A stretch of 45,952 bases of DNA from Gemmatimonadota bacterium (GCA_007118565.1 SKRI01000064.1:1-45952); one strand, 5' to 3'. Positions 25,274-33,913 are shown, counted from the stretch's first letter. The notes: generated from the sequence alone by a model not told the origin. Program-made: numbers and translations.

Positions 25274-25927
25274 ATGACGAAACGAACCGCGTACGACGAA
25301 AAGCTCGAGCGCATTCTGCGCGTTGCGGCCGATATCTTCGCCCGGAAAGGCTACCACCAGGCCAGCATCCGTGACATCGCCCGCGCCACCGAGGTCAGCC
25401 TTTCCGGCCTCTACTACTACTTCGACAGCAAGGAAGAGCTCCTCTTCCTCATCCAGGACCACGCCTTCGGAACGCTCCTCCGCAGGCTGGACCGCGTGCT
25501 GGCGAGGGAGGAGGACCCCCGGCGCAGGCTACATCTCCTGATCGAGAACCATCTCCGGTTCTTCATCGGCAACATGGCGGAGATGAAGGTCCTCTCCCAC
25601 GAGGCGGATTCGCTGAGCGGTGAGTTCCGCCGCATCGTGGACACCAAGAAGCGGCGCCTGACCCTGGCGGCCCGCTCCATTCTCGAGGAGCTGAATCCCG
25701 ACCCGGCCGTCGACCTGCGCACGGCCACCTTTGCCCTGTTCGGGATGATGAACTGGATCTACAACTGGTACCGGGAGGACCGGGACATGCCACCCGAGGA
25801 GCTGGCCGAGCACATGACCCAGCTCTTCCTGGGCGGTTTTCTGCAGGAGGGGAATCTCGACAACGTCCCGAGCGGCGACCCCTCTGCCGAGGGCGATACC
25901 CGCATCTGGAGCAGCGGGCCGGGCTGA
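25274..25927 (+). CDS. TetR/AcrR-family transcriptional regulator
   Basis: 217 residues. The N-terminal HTH covers about residues 8-58: ILRVAADIFARKGYHQASIRDIARATEVSLSGLYYYFDSKEELLF is the standard TetR signature (quoted in parts: AADIFARKGYHQASIRDIA and LSGLYYYFDSKEEL). The C-terminal ligand-binding domain resembles regulators of fatty-acid or aromatic acyl-CoA degradation (FadR, PaaR, KstR2 types). It heads a plus-strand block of acyl-CoA oxidation genes and is 61 bp upstream of the first hydratase gene, so it most likely represses that block and is released by an acyl-CoA (inference). A palindromic candidate operator lies at its own promoter. The ATG at 25274 has only a weak ribosome site. 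Confidence 0.88.
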   Translation: MTKRTAYDEKLERILRVAADIFARKGYHQASIRDIARATEVSLSGLYYYFDSKEELLFLIQDHAFGTLLRRLDRVLAREEDPRRRLHLLIENHLRFFIGNMAEMKVLSHEADSLSGEFRRIVDTKKRRLTLAARSILEELNPDPAVDLRTATFALFGMMNWIYNWYREDRDMPPEELAEHMTQLFLGGFLQEGNLDNVPSGDPSAEGDTRIWSSGPG

Positions 25928-25988
25928 GCATCCGCTCCGGTCCGAGCACAGTCAGTCAAAAACCATCAGACCAACAAGGACGACGAGC

Positions 25989-26789
25989 ATGGCAGACAAG
26001 ACGCTGGTGAAGTACGACGTGCGTGAAGGCGTGGCGGTCCTGACGCTGGACGACCCGCCCGCCAACACCTACACGCACGAGATGATGCGTGACCTCGACG
26101 ACGCGATCCTGAAGGCGCGCTTCGACGAGAATGTGGACGTGATCGTGATCACCGGCGAGGGGGAGAAGTTCTTCTGCGCGGGCGCCAACATCAACATGCT
26201 CAACGAGGCGGACCCGACCTGGAAGTACTACTTCTGCCTGCACGCCAACGAGACGCTCCTCCGTCTCGAGCACACGCCGAAGCTCGTCATCGCCGCGCTC
26301 AACGGGCACACCGTAGGCGGGGGGCTGGAGATCGCCATGGCGGCCGACCTCCGCATCGCGAGGAAGGGCGGGGGCAAGATCGGCCTCCCCGAGGTCAGCC
26401 TCGGCGTCCTCCCCGGCACGGGCGGCACGCAGCGCCTCACCCGGCTTATCGGCCACTCCCGCGCCATCCAGCTGATGACGGAGGGGACCAACACCGATTT
26501 CGACGAGGCCGAGCGCTGGGGGCTGGTCAACCGCGTCATCGACGCCGACGACAACGCCGCCTTCGTCGACGAGGTCCTCGACTACGCACGCCAGTTCTGC
26601 CGCCCGGGCAAGGCGAGCATGGCCGTCGGGAACATCAAGCGCGCCTGCCAGACCGGCGGTCAGCTTCCCCTGGAGCAGGGGCTCGCCATCGAGCGCGAGC
26701 TGCAGGCGCTCCTCTTCAACTCCCAGGACGCCAAGGAAGGTCTCAAGGCGTACACCGAGAAGCGGAAGGCGGAGTTCTCCGGGAAGTAG
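25989..26789 (+). CDS. Enoyl-CoA hydratase/isomerase (crotonase family), copy 1
   Basis: 266 residues. Crotonase-fold motifs include FFCAGANINML (oxyanion hole), GGGLEIAMAADLRIA with a catalytic Glu, and IGLPEVSLGVLPGTGGTQRL with the second catalytic Glu. Both acids are present, so hydration of 2-enoyl-CoA is likely. AAGGA lies 10 nt before the ATG. It follows the TetR gene by 61 bp, without a terminator, and is probably its cotranscribed neighbour. The insert with KYYFCLHANETLLRLEHTPK is longer than in the other two crotonases of this cluster, suggesting a different acyl chain. Gene-level assignment to FadB, PaaF or EchA subtypes is not possible from sequence reading alone. Confidence 0.88.
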   Translation: MADKTLVKYDVREGVAVLTLDDPPANTYTHEMMRDLDDAILKARFDENVDVIVITGEGEKFFCAGANINMLNEADPTWKYYFCLHANETLLRLEHTPKLVIAALNGHTVGGGLEIAMAADLRIARKGGGKIGLPEVSLGVLPGTGGTQRLTRLIGHSRAIQLMTEGTNTDFDEAERWGLVNRVIDADDNAAFVDEVLDYARQFCRPGKASMAVGNIKRACQTGGQLPLEQGLAIERELQALLFNSQDAKEGLKAYTEKRKAEFSGK

Positions 26790-26988
26790 GCCTCACCGAG
26801 GCAGGGCGCCTCCCGGCTCCGCCGGGACCGCGCTCTATCCCGGTGTCCGCGAAACAGCCGCGGCCACCGGGACGGAGCCTCCTCGGCCTGCGGCCTGCGG
26901 GGTCTCCGCCCTTCGGGTCACGATCGCTGGCGCGAGCGCGGACGGATATCGCGTTCGCGACTTCCCCCTCTCGCATACGCGCAGATAC
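26790..26988. other. 199-bp intergenic region with two GC-rich hairpins
   Basis: A short hairpin CCCGGC-TCC-GCCGGG lies at 26812-26826. A larger one, CCCGGTGTCCGCG / CGCGGCCACCGGG (12 of 13 paired, 7-nt loop), lies at 26839-26871. Neither is followed by a U-tract. They may attenuate or stabilise the transcript between the hydratase and aldehyde dehydrogenase genes. No promoter pair is convincing here. Confidence 0.4.
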
Positions 26989-28449
26989 GTGACGCAGACT
27001 GATACTATTCTGGAACCGGGCCGGCTCTTCATCGGCGGCGAATGGCGCGATGCCGCCTCCGGCCGGAGCTTCGAGACGGTCAACCCCAGCAACGGCGAGG
27101 TGCTCACCACCGTGGCCGAGGCCGGCAAGGATGATGTCGACGCCGCGGTGCAGGCGGCCCGCTCAGCCTTCCCCGCCTGGGCGGAGACGGATCCGCGGAA
27201 GCGCGCGAAGCTCCTCTTCCGCATCGCCGACGAGCTCGAGGCACGCAAGGACGAGCTGGGCCGGCTGGAGGCGCTCGACAACGGCAAGCCGTACCGGCAA
27301 GCGCGGAATATCGACGTGGTCGACGCCGCCAAGGCATTCCGCTACTACGCGGGTTGGGCGGACAAGATCGAGGGCGACGTGCTTCCCGCCCCGGGGGCCC
27401 ACCTGGCCTACACGCGCCGGGAGCCAGTCGGGGTCTGCGGGGCCATCATCCCCTGGAACTACCCACTCCTGATGGCCGCCTGGAAGGTGGCCCCGGCGCT
27501 GGCGTGCGGGAACACGGTCGTCCTCAAGCCCGCCGAGCAGACTCCGCTCACCGCGCTCGAGCTCGGGCGTATCATCGCCGAGGTGGGGGTGCCGGCCGGC
27601 GTGGTCAACATCCTCACCGGCTTCGGCGACCCCGCGGGCGCCGCGATCGTGGCCCACCCGGATGTGGACAAGATCGCCTTCACCGGCTCGACCGCCGTGG
27701 GCAAGCTCATCCAGCGGGAGGCGGCCGGAACGCTCAAGCGCATCTCCCTCGAGCTGGGCGGAAAGAGCCCGAACATCGTCTTCGCCGACGCCGACATGGA
27801 GGCGGCGGTGAAGGGCGCGGCCACCGGGATCCTCTACAACACCGGACAGGCCTGCACCGCGGGATCGCGACTCCTGCTGGAGGCGTCCATCCACGACGAG
27901 TTCATGGAGAAGCTGAAGGCGCGGGTCGAGCGCATGACGCCCGGCGACGCCTTCGACGACAAGACCCGCCTCGGTCCCCTCGTCTCGCAGGAGCAGCTGG
28001 ACCAGGTGATGGGGTACGTGGAGAAGGGGAAGGCCGAGGGCGCCGAGCTCGTCACCGGCGGTGACCGGGCAAATGTGAACGGTGGCAAAGGCTTCTTTTT
28101 GAGTCCCACCATCTTCGATCGGGTAACGCCGGAGATGACCATCGCCCGCGAGGAGATCTTCGGACCGGTCCTCGCCGTCTCCACCTTCGAGGACATGGAC
28201 GACGCGGTCGCGCAGGGCAACGCCACCGAGTACGGGCTGGCAGCCGCGGTCTGGACGCGGGACGTGGCCAAGGCGCACCTCGCGGCGCACCGGCTGCACG
28301 CCGGCACGGTCTGGATCAACACCTACCACGTCATGGACACCGGCGCCCCCTTCGGCGGCTACAAGCAGTCCGGCTACGGACGCGAGCTGGGCAAGAACGC
28401 CATCGACCTGTACACGCAGGTGAAGACGGTGTGGGTGAATCTGGGGTGA
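26989..28449 (+). CDS. NAD(P)-dependent aldehyde dehydrogenase
   Basis: 486 residues, normal for the ALDH superfamily. Key sites seen are IIPWNYPLLMAAWKVAPALACGN (catalytic Asn in WNYP), VVLKPAEQTPLTALEL, FTGSTAVGKLI (cofactor loop), LELGGKSPNIV (general-base Glu) and NTGQACTAGSRLLL (nucleophile Cys). The order and spacing match betaine-/hydroxymuconic-semialdehyde-like ALDHs; it lacks the extra hydratase domain of PaaZ. It oxidises an aldehyde to the acid, or in some families to an acyl-CoA. The start is GTG at 26989 with no strong ribosome site. It lies within the acyl-CoA oxidation block, so an aldehyde intermediate or side product is probable (inference). Confidence 0.9.
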   Translation: MTQTDTILEPGRLFIGGEWRDAASGRSFETVNPSNGEVLTTVAEAGKDDVDAAVQAARSAFPAWAETDPRKRAKLLFRIADELEARKDELGRLEALDNGKPYRQARNIDVVDAAKAFRYYAGWADKIEGDVLPAPGAHLAYTRREPVGVCGAIIPWNYPLLMAAWKVAPALACGNTVVLKPAEQTPLTALELGRIIAEVGVPAGVVNILTGFGDPAGAAIVAHPDVDKIAFTGSTAVGKLIQREAAGTLKRISLELGGKSPNIVFADADMEAAVKGAATGILYNTGQACTAGSRLLLEASIHDEFMEKLKARVERMTPGDAFDDKTRLGPLVSQEQLDQVMGYVEKGKAEGAELVTGGDRANVNGGKGFFLSPTIFDRVTPEMTIAREEIFGPVLAVSTFEDMDDAVAQGNATEYGLAAAVWTRDVAKAHLAAHRLHAGTVWINTYHVMDTGAPFGGYKQSGYGRELGKNAIDLYTQVKTVWVNLG

Positions 28450-28458
28450 GGATGAGAA

Positions 28459-28669
28459 CGCGGCTCGCGGCTCGCGGCTCGCGGCTCGCGGGGAACAGCC
28501 GATGGCTCGCAGCTCGTTGCTTGCTGCTCGCAAACTACCCTCGGATGCAAGGAAGTGCGCAGCAGCGCCTCCCTTCAACGGAGCGGGGTGTGGGGAGGCC
28601 GCGGGAACTGCCAGGTCTTGAATCCCCGACGCCGTTTAGCGAGCAGCGAGCAGCGAGCAGCCAGCCGCG
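28459..28669. repeat. 211-bp element with 31-bp imperfect inverted ends made of 7-bp repeats
   Basis: The left end (28459-28489) contains four tandem CGGCTCG units. The right end (28639-28669) contains three tandem GAGCAGC units. The reverse complement of the right end matches the left end at 27 of 31 positions. Between them lies a third, decayed run of GCTCGC-like units (about 28506-28532). The right end abuts the thiolase ATG. No open reading frame is convincing inside. It resembles a small palindromic repeat element (REP/MITE-like), but no other copy is recognised in this window. Confidence 0.6.
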
Positions 28670-29881
28670 ATGAATTTCCCCCTCATCCTGGACGCCTGCC
28701 GCACGCCGGTCGGGCGGCACGGCGGCGCGCTGGCGAGCGTCCGGCCCGACGACCTTGCGGCCGTCGCCATCCGCGCCCTCGTCGCACGCACCGGGATCGA
28801 CCCGGAGACCCTCGACGACGTGATCCTCGGCTGCGCCAACCAGGCGGGAGAGGACAACCGCAACATCGCCCGCATGGCAGCGCTCCTGGCCGACCTCCCG
28901 GTCAGCGTACCCGGCCAGACGGTGAACCGGCTCTGCGGCTCCGGGCTGCAGGCGGTGGTCTCGGCCGCGCAGGCCATCCGTGCCGGGGAGGGAGATGTCT
29001 TCATCGGCGGGGGTGCGGAGAGCATGTCGCGCGCACCCTGGGTCATGCTGAAGCCGGAAAACGGATATCCGCGCGGGGTCCCCGAGACCGCCGACTCCCT
29101 TCTGGGGTGGCGCTTCGTCAATCCGAAGATGCCTGATGAGTGGACGGTGGCCCTCGGGGAGACTGCGGAAATCCTGGCCACCGAGTACGGCATTTCCCGC
29201 GAGGAGCAGGACGATTTCGCCCTGCGCAGCCAGGAGCGGGCCGCACGGGCGATGGAGAGTGGGCGCTTCGACGACGAGATCGTGCCGGTTGAGGTTCCCC
29301 GCCGGAAGCGGGACCCGCTGATCGTGGACCGTGACGAGCACCCCCGCCCGGAAACGGACCGGGAGGCGCTGAGCCGCCTGCGACCGGCATTCCGGCGCGA
29401 CGGGGGGACGGTGACCGCCGGCAACGCCTCCGGGCTCAACGACGGCGCCGCCGCCCTCCTCATCGCCTCCCGCGAGGCGGCCTCCGCCGCCGGGGTTCGC
29501 CCCATCGCCCGCATCCTTGCGAGCGCGGTGGCCGGCGTGGAGCCGAATCGGATGGGGATCGGCCCGGTGCCGGCCGCGCGCCGGGCGCTGCGGCGGGCGG
29601 GGATCACCACCGCCGATGTCGGGCTGGTCGAGCTGAACGAGGCCTTCGCCGCGCAGTCCCTGCCCTGCATCCATGAGCTGGGCCTCGATCCGGAGATCGT
29701 CAACGTCAACGGCGGTGCCATCGCCCTCGGCCACCCGCTCGGCGCCTCCGGGGCCCGCATCCTGACCAGCCTCGTGCACGAGATGAGGCGGCGAAAGGTG
29801 CGTTACGGGCTGGCGGCGCTCTGCATCGGGGTTGGACAGGGGATCGCGACCGTCATCGAGCGGGTCGAGGAGGATGGCTGA
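28670..29881 (+). CDS. Acetyl-CoA acyltransferase (thiolase), PaaJ/PcaF-like
   Basis: 403 residues, full length. The nucleophile is in [12 protein letters not shown] (Cys ~91), the [12 protein letters not shown] motif follows, then the active-site [17 protein letters not shown] (His) and [13 protein letters not shown] (Cys). VNRLCGSG is characteristic of beta-ketoadipyl-/3-oxoadipyl-CoA thiolases and close relatives, so an aromatic-degradation or general beta-oxidation role is possible. It cleaves 3-ketoacyl-CoA with CoA to acetyl-CoA. The ATG directly follows the right end of the inverted-repeat element, leaving GAGCAGC as the only ribosome-site-like sequence. It overlaps the next gene by 8 bp. 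Confidence 0.92.
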   Translation: MNFPLILDACRTPVGRHGGALASVRPDDLAAVAIRALVARTGIDPETLDDVILGCANQAGEDNRNIARMAALLADLPVSVPGQTVNRLCGSGLQAVVSAAQAIRAGEGDVFIGGGAESMSRAPWVMLKPENGYPRGVPETADSLLGWRFVNPKMPDEWTVALGETAEILATEYGISREEQDDFALRSQERAARAMESGRFDDEIVPVEVPRRKRDPLIVDRDEHPRPETDREALSRLRPAFRRDGGTVTAGNASGLNDGAAALLIASREAASAAGVRPIARILASAVAGVEPNRMGIGPVPAARRALRRAGITTADVGLVELNEAFAAQSLPCIHELGLDPEIVNVNGGAIALGHPLGASGARILTSLVHEMRRRKVRYGLAALCIGVGQGIATVIERVEEDG

Positions 29882-30686
29882 GGCGCCGGCAGGAGAGATT
29901 CTCCGCGAGACGCGGGACGGGGTGGGCACGGTGACCATCGACCGTCCGGCGCGGATGAACGCTCTCGCCGGGACCATGCGCGACGATCTCGCGGAGGCGA
30001 TCTCGGCGCTGTCTGACGACGACACCGTCCGGGTCATCGTCGTTCGCGGCGCAGGGAGGGCCTTCTGCGCCGGCGCGGACGTGGACGCCATGGCCGAGCT
30101 GCACGACAGGGGCGACGAGGCGGCGTTCGTGGAGAACCTTCGCTCCGGGATGGCGGTGGTCCGCGCAGTCCATGCCGCGCCGAAGCCGGTGATCGCCGCG
30201 GTGAACGGTCCCGCCGCGGGCGCGGGTGCGTCGCTGGCCGTGGCGTGCGACGTCCGCGTCGCCGCGGAGAGCGCGAAGATCGGCTTCACCTTCAACCGGA
30301 TCGGCCTGCACCCGGACTGGGGATCGACCTACCACCTTCCCCGGCTGGTGGGGCCGGGGCGGGCGGCCGAGCTGATGTACTCGGCGCGCATGATATCCGC
30401 CGACGAGGCCGATCGGATCGGCCTCGTCGAGCAGCTCGTCCCGGACGAGGACTTCGACGGAGTCGTCGATCGGCTCGCTGCATCTCTCGCCGCCAAGCCG
30501 CCGCTGGCTCTGGAGACTCTCCGCGCCACCCTCAACCGCGGCACCGAGCGGCCGCTCACGGAGGTGCTGGAGGCGGAGGCCGAGGCGCAGCTCCGCCTCT
30601 TCCGCTCCCCCGATCTCGCCGAAGGGATCCGGGCATTCCGGGAGGGGCGCCCGCCGCGCTTCAGCAGCACCGCTGGCGCCGCATGA
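29874..30686 (+). CDS. PaaG-like enoyl-CoA isomerase/hydratase (crotonase family), copy 2
   Basis: 270 residues. The crotonase motifs are [11 protein letters not shown] and [27 protein letters not shown]...[18 protein letters not shown]. The first catalytic Glu of hydratases is replaced (GAGASLA), while the Asp of LHPDWGST is kept. This is the pattern of PaaG-type isomerases rather than of hydratases, so double-bond isomerisation of an unsaturated acyl-CoA is more likely. The ATG at 29874 overlaps the thiolase stop by 8 bp and follows GAGG. The frame is open from 29832 but only as extra antisense-like residues. It is translationally coupled to the thiolase gene. Confidence 0.85.
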   Translation: MAEAPAGEILRETRDGVGTVTIDRPARMNALAGTMRDDLAEAISALSDDDTVRVIVVRGAGRAFCAGADVDAMAELHDRGDEAAFVENLRSGMAVVRAVHAAPKPVIAAVNGPAAGAGASLAVACDVRVAAESAKIGFTFNRIGLHPDWGSTYHLPRLVGPGRAAELMYSARMISADEADRIGLVEQLVPDEDFDGVVDRLAASLAAKPPLALETLRATLNRGTERPLTEVLEAEAEAQLRLFRSPDLAEGIRAFREGRPPRFSSTAGAA

Positions 30687-30717
30687 CGGCCGGCTTCTCG
30701 CAACCTCTGACCTCGCG

Positions 30718-31587
30718 ATGAGCACCACTGACCCGATCCGCACCGTGGCCGTCCTCGGCGCCGGCACCATGGGCCACGGCATCGCCCAGGTCTCGGCCAT
30801 GGCCGGGATGGACGTCCGGCTCTTCGATGCCGACTCCGAGCGGGTGGAGGCGGGTCTATCGCGGATCCGCGCCAACCTCGAGAAGGGGGTCGAGCGCGGA
30901 AAGGTTGAGGGCGATGTCCGGGACGGGGCGCTGGAGCGGCTGCGGGGGGCGGGCACGCTCGAGGAGGCGTGCGGGGAGGCGGATCTGGTGATCGAGGCGG
31001 TCCCGGAGAGGATGGAGGTCAAGCGCGAGGTCTTCGGCAGCGTGGACCGGGTAGCGCCGGAGCACGCGATCCTGGCCACCAACACCTCCTCGCTGAGCGT
31101 CTCCCGGATCGGCGAGGCGACCGGGCGGCCGGAGCGCGTCCTCGGGCTGCACTTCTTCAACCCGGTGCACATCATGGCGCTCCTCGAGGTCGTGCGCGGA
31201 GAGCGGACATCCACGGATGCGCTCGACGCTGCGCTCGATTATGCCGCCCGCATCGGCAAGGAGCCGATCGTGGTCACCGACACCCCCGGCTTTGCCTCCT
31301 CCCGCCTGGGGGTGGTGCTGGGGCTCGAGGCCATGCGCATGGTGGAGGAGGGGGTGGCATCTCCCGTCGACATCGACCGCGCCATGGAGCTCGGCTACCG
31401 CCACCCCATGGGCCCGCTCCGCCTCACCGACCTCGTCGGGCTCGACGTCCGGCTCGGCATCGCCGAGTACCTCCACCGCGAGCTGGGAGGCGATCAGTAC
31501 AGCCCGCCACGAATCCTGCATGACATGGTCGCGGAGGGCCGGTTGGGGAAGAAGGCCGGCCGCGGATTCTACGACTGGGACGAATGA
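30718..31587 (+). CDS. 3-hydroxyacyl-CoA dehydrogenase
   Basis: 289 residues, the single-domain (HBD/PaaH) size. The NAD-binding start is VAVLGAGTMGHGIAQVSAM; the active site has LGLHFFNPVHIMALLEVV, with catalytic His and Glu, and NTSSLSVSRI upstream. The C-terminal domain has VTDTPGFASSRLG and ends in GRGFYDWDE. It oxidises 3-hydroxyacyl-CoA to 3-ketoacyl-CoA with NAD. It starts 31 bp after the isomerase gene and its stop overlaps the next ATG (ATGA). The local order thiolase, isomerase, dehydrogenase, hydratase resembles the lower phenylacetate pathway, but ring-epoxidase genes are absent here. Confidence 0.93.
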   Translation: MSTTDPIRTVAVLGAGTMGHGIAQVSAMAGMDVRLFDADSERVEAGLSRIRANLEKGVERGKVEGDVRDGALERLRGAGTLEEACGEADLVIEAVPERMEVKREVFGSVDRVAPEHAILATNTSSLSVSRIGEATGRPERVLGLHFFNPVHIMALLEVVRGERTSTDALDAALDYAARIGKEPIVVTDTPGFASSRLGVVLGLEAMRMVEEGVASPVDIDRAMELGYRHPMGPLRLTDLVGLDVRLGIAEYLHRELGGDQYSPPRILHDMVAEGRLGKKAGRGFYDWDE

Positions 31588-32363
31588 GCTACGAGACCAT
31601 CCGGGTGGATCGCGAGGGAGCGATCGCCACCATCACCATCGACAGGCCGGAGAGGCGGAACGCGCTGAACACCAGGGTGCGCACGGAGATGATCGACCTC
31701 CTGGACGAGCTCCGCGAGGACGAGACGCTACGCGTGGTGATCCTCACCGGCGCGGGCGAAAAGGCCTTCGTGGCCGGCGCCGACCTGCAGGAGTTCGCCG
31801 AGCGGAGCGTGGACGAGCAGCGGGAGCAGATGGACGGGCCGCGCGTCTTCGACGAGATCGCGGCCTTTCCCTTCCCCGTGATCGCCATGATAAACGGGTA
31901 CGCGCTGGGCGGCGGCTGCGAGCTGGCGATCGCCTGCGACCTGCGGATCGCCGCGGAATCGGCCCGGCTCGGACAGCCGGAGATCAACCTCGGGATCATC
32001 CCGGGCGGCGGAGGCACGCAGCGCCTCCCCCGGCTGGTCGGGGTCGGTCAGGCCATGCGGCTGATCATCACCGGGGAGGTCGTGGACGCCGAGGAGGCGC
32101 TCCGCATCGGCCTCGTGGACATCGTGGTGCCGGACGACGAGCTGCGTGAGCGGGTCATGGAGATGGCCCGAGGCATCGCCGAGAAGTCACCGGTGGCGCT
32201 CCGCATGGCCAAGTCCGCGGTCCGCGCCTCCCAAGAGATGACCCTCTCCGCCGGGCTGGGGCTGGAGACGGAGCGCTTCCTGACCTGCTTCGGAAGCGCG
32301 GAGAAGGAGGAGGGGATCGCCGCTTTCTTCGAAAAGCGGAAGCCCGACTTCACCCGCGTCTGA
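31584..32363 (+). CDS. Enoyl-CoA hydratase (crotonase family), copy 3
   Basis: 259 residues, the classical size. AFVAGADLQEFAE, GYALGGGCELAIACDLRIAAE (first Glu) and LGQPEINLGIIPGGGGTQRLPRLVG (second Glu) make a complete hydratase site. It adds water to 2-enoyl-CoA. The ATG overlaps the dehydrogenase stop by 4 bp. With copy 1 and the isomerase, this cluster holds three crotonases with different active sites. Its close match to the standard short-chain hydratase consensus suggests a general beta-oxidation function. Confidence 0.92.
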   Translation: MSYETIRVDREGAIATITIDRPERRNALNTRVRTEMIDLLDELREDETLRVVILTGAGEKAFVAGADLQEFAERSVDEQREQMDGPRVFDEIAAFPFPVIAMINGYALGGGCELAIACDLRIAAESARLGQPEINLGIIPGGGGTQRLPRLVGVGQAMRLIITGEVVDAEEALRIGLVDIVVPDDELRERVMEMARGIAEKSPVALRMAKSAVRASQEMTLSAGLGLETERFLTCFGSAEKEEGIAAFFEKRKPDFTRV

Positions 32364-32383
32364 CCCCGTTCGATAGCTCATCG

Positions 32384-32500
32384 ATGATTCCGCCGACGAA
32401 GCGCTCCCGTTTGGCCTTTCTGGGACCCGTGCTGAAGATGACCCTCCTGGCCCTCGTGGCCGCCGGGGCCGGCTTCGCCCTCGGCTACCTCATCGTCTGA
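32384..32500 (+). CDS. Possible 38-residue single-pass membrane peptide
   Basis: An ATG 20 bp after the hydratase stop opens a 38-codon frame: a basic start (MIPPTKRSRLAFLGP), then one hydrophobic helix (MTLLALVAAGAGFALGYLIV) and stop. This is the shape of small membrane proteins. No ribosome site is visible and no family is recognised, so it may be a chance frame. It would be the last gene of the acyl-CoA oxidation block. Confidence 0.4.
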   Translation: MIPPTKRSRLAFLGPVLKMTLLALVAAGAGFALGYLIV

Positions 32501-32539
32501 AGCCCGGGTGCGGCAGCCTCCCCCCGTTTCGCTCGTTCG

Positions 32540-33778
32540 TCAGCGGCCCCTCGAGAGCACCTCGCCGATCCGGTCCGTGGCCTCCAGGAGCCGATCCTCG
32601 CTCTCGATGAGGGCGAAGCGGACGTGGCCCTCCCCGTCCGGCCCGAACCCGATCCCGGGTGACACGACCACCCCTGCCTCCCGTAGCAGGTGCCGGGCGA
32701 AGTCCATCGAGGACATGCCCACGAACGGCTCGGGGAGCGGGGCCCAGGCGAACATCGTGGCCTGCGGCGGAGTGATCGGCCAACCGTTCCGAGCCAGCCC
32801 GGCGCACAGGGCATCGCGCCGGCTCCGGTAGACCTCCCGCGTATCGCTGACGCACGCCTGCTCGGCGCGAAGGGCGTGCGCCGCGGCGATCTGGATCGGC
32901 TGGAAAATCCCGTAGTCCAGGTAGCTCTTGATCTTGGTCAGCGCCTGCACCATCGCGGGATTGCCGACGCAGAACCCCACCCGCCAGCCCGGCATGCAGT
33001 ACGACTTCGACATGGAGAAGAACTCCACGGCGATCTCCTTGGCACCCGGCACCTGCAGGATGCTCGGCGGCTCGAAGTCGAAGCCGAAGTCCGCGTAGGC
33101 GAAGTCGTGGATGAGCAAGATCTCCTGCCGCCGGCAGACCTCGACCGCCTGCTCCATGAACTCCAGCGTCGCCACCGTGGTGGTGGGGTTGTTGGGGAAG
33201 GAGAGGAGGAGGACCTTGGGCCGCGGCCACCCCGAGGTGGCCGCCTCCTCCACCGCGGCCAGGAGGGCATCGCCCGCTAGATGTCCCTCGTCATCGCTCA
33301 CGAGCGGGAGATTGCGCACCTGCCCGCCCGCGAAGATCACCGAGTAGCTGTGGATCGGGTAGGCGGGCGAAGGGACGAGCACCGTATCTCCCCGCTCCAG
33401 CATCGCGAGCATGAGGTGGGAGAGCCCCTCCTTGGCGCCGATCGTGACGACCGTCTCCGTCTCCGCGTCCAGCTCGACTCCGTAGCGCCCCGCGTAGTGC
33501 TCGGTGATGGCATCCCGCAGCCCGTAGATCCCGCGCGAGGCGCTGTAGCGGTGGTGCTTGCCATCGCGCACGTGGTCCATCAGCTCCTGCACGATGTGCT
33601 CGGGCGTCTGCAGATCCGGGTTTCCCATCCCGAGGTCGATGACGTCCTCCCCCGCCTCGATCCGCTCGCGCTTCTCCGCATTGACCTGCGCGAAGACATA
33701 CGCGGGGAGGCGTCCGATGCGAGGGAAGGCCGTGCTGTCCCGCGGCGGCCAGGAAGCGATCGGAGAGGATGGAGTCAT
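32540..33778 (-). CDS. alaC: Pyridoxal-phosphate aminotransferase, AlaC-like
   Basis: 412 residues. It is a class I/II fold-type I aminotransferase with IDLGMGNPDLQTPEHIV, YSASRGIYGLRDAI, SFPNNPTTT, DFAYADFGF and the PLP-lysine site FFSMSKSYCMPGWRVGFCVGN. These features match glutamate-pyruvate aminotransferase AlaC more than aspartate aminotransferases. It would make alanine from pyruvate and glutamate. The ATG at 33778 is preferred to a GTG at 33784 because AAGG lies about 6 nt upstream. It follows rpmA on the same strand but a strong terminator separates them, so it needs its own promoter, which I could not identify. Confidence 0.85.
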   Translation of the reverse strand: MTPSSPIASWPPRDSTAFPRIGRLPAYVFAQVNAEKRERIEAGEDVIDLGMGNPDLQTPEHIVQELMDHVRDGKHHRYSASRGIYGLRDAITEHYAGRYGVELDAETETVVTIGAKEGLSHLMLAMLERGDTVLVPSPAYPIHSYSVIFAGGQVRNLPLVSDDEGHLAGDALLAAVEEAATSGWPRPKVLLLSFPNNPTTTVATLEFMEQAVEVCRRQEILLIHDFAYADFGFDFEPPSILQVPGAKEIAVEFFSMSKSYCMPGWRVGFCVGNPAMVQALTKIKSYLDYGIFQPIQIAAAHALRAEQACVSDTREVYRSRRDALCAGLARNGWPITPPQATMFAWAPLPEPFVGMSSMDFARHLLREAGVVVSPGIGFGPDGEGHVRFALIESEDRLLEATDRIGEVLSRGR

Positions 33779-33856
33779 GATCACCTTGTAGGGGAATGAA
33801 ACGACGGCGCATCCCCCGATCCAGGGGAGGCGCCGGACACATTCTCGACAGGAAGC

Positions 33857-33891
33857 AAAAAAAACGCCTCGACCGGATGGTCGAGGCGTTT
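33857..33891 (-). terminator. Strong intrinsic terminator of rplU-rpmA
   Basis: A perfect 13-bp stem AAACGCCTCGACC / GGTCGAGGCGTTT with loop GGAT (plus-strand view). Read on the minus strand it is followed by a run of eight T. It lies 22 bp after the rpmA stop. Confidence 0.93.
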
Positions 33892-33913
33892 CTACTTCTC
33901 CGGCGCCGCTGCC

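Noticed and set aside
26989-28449. PaaZ-type bifunctional aldehyde dehydrogenase
   Set aside because: The protein is 486 residues and lacks the C-terminal MaoC-like hydratase domain.
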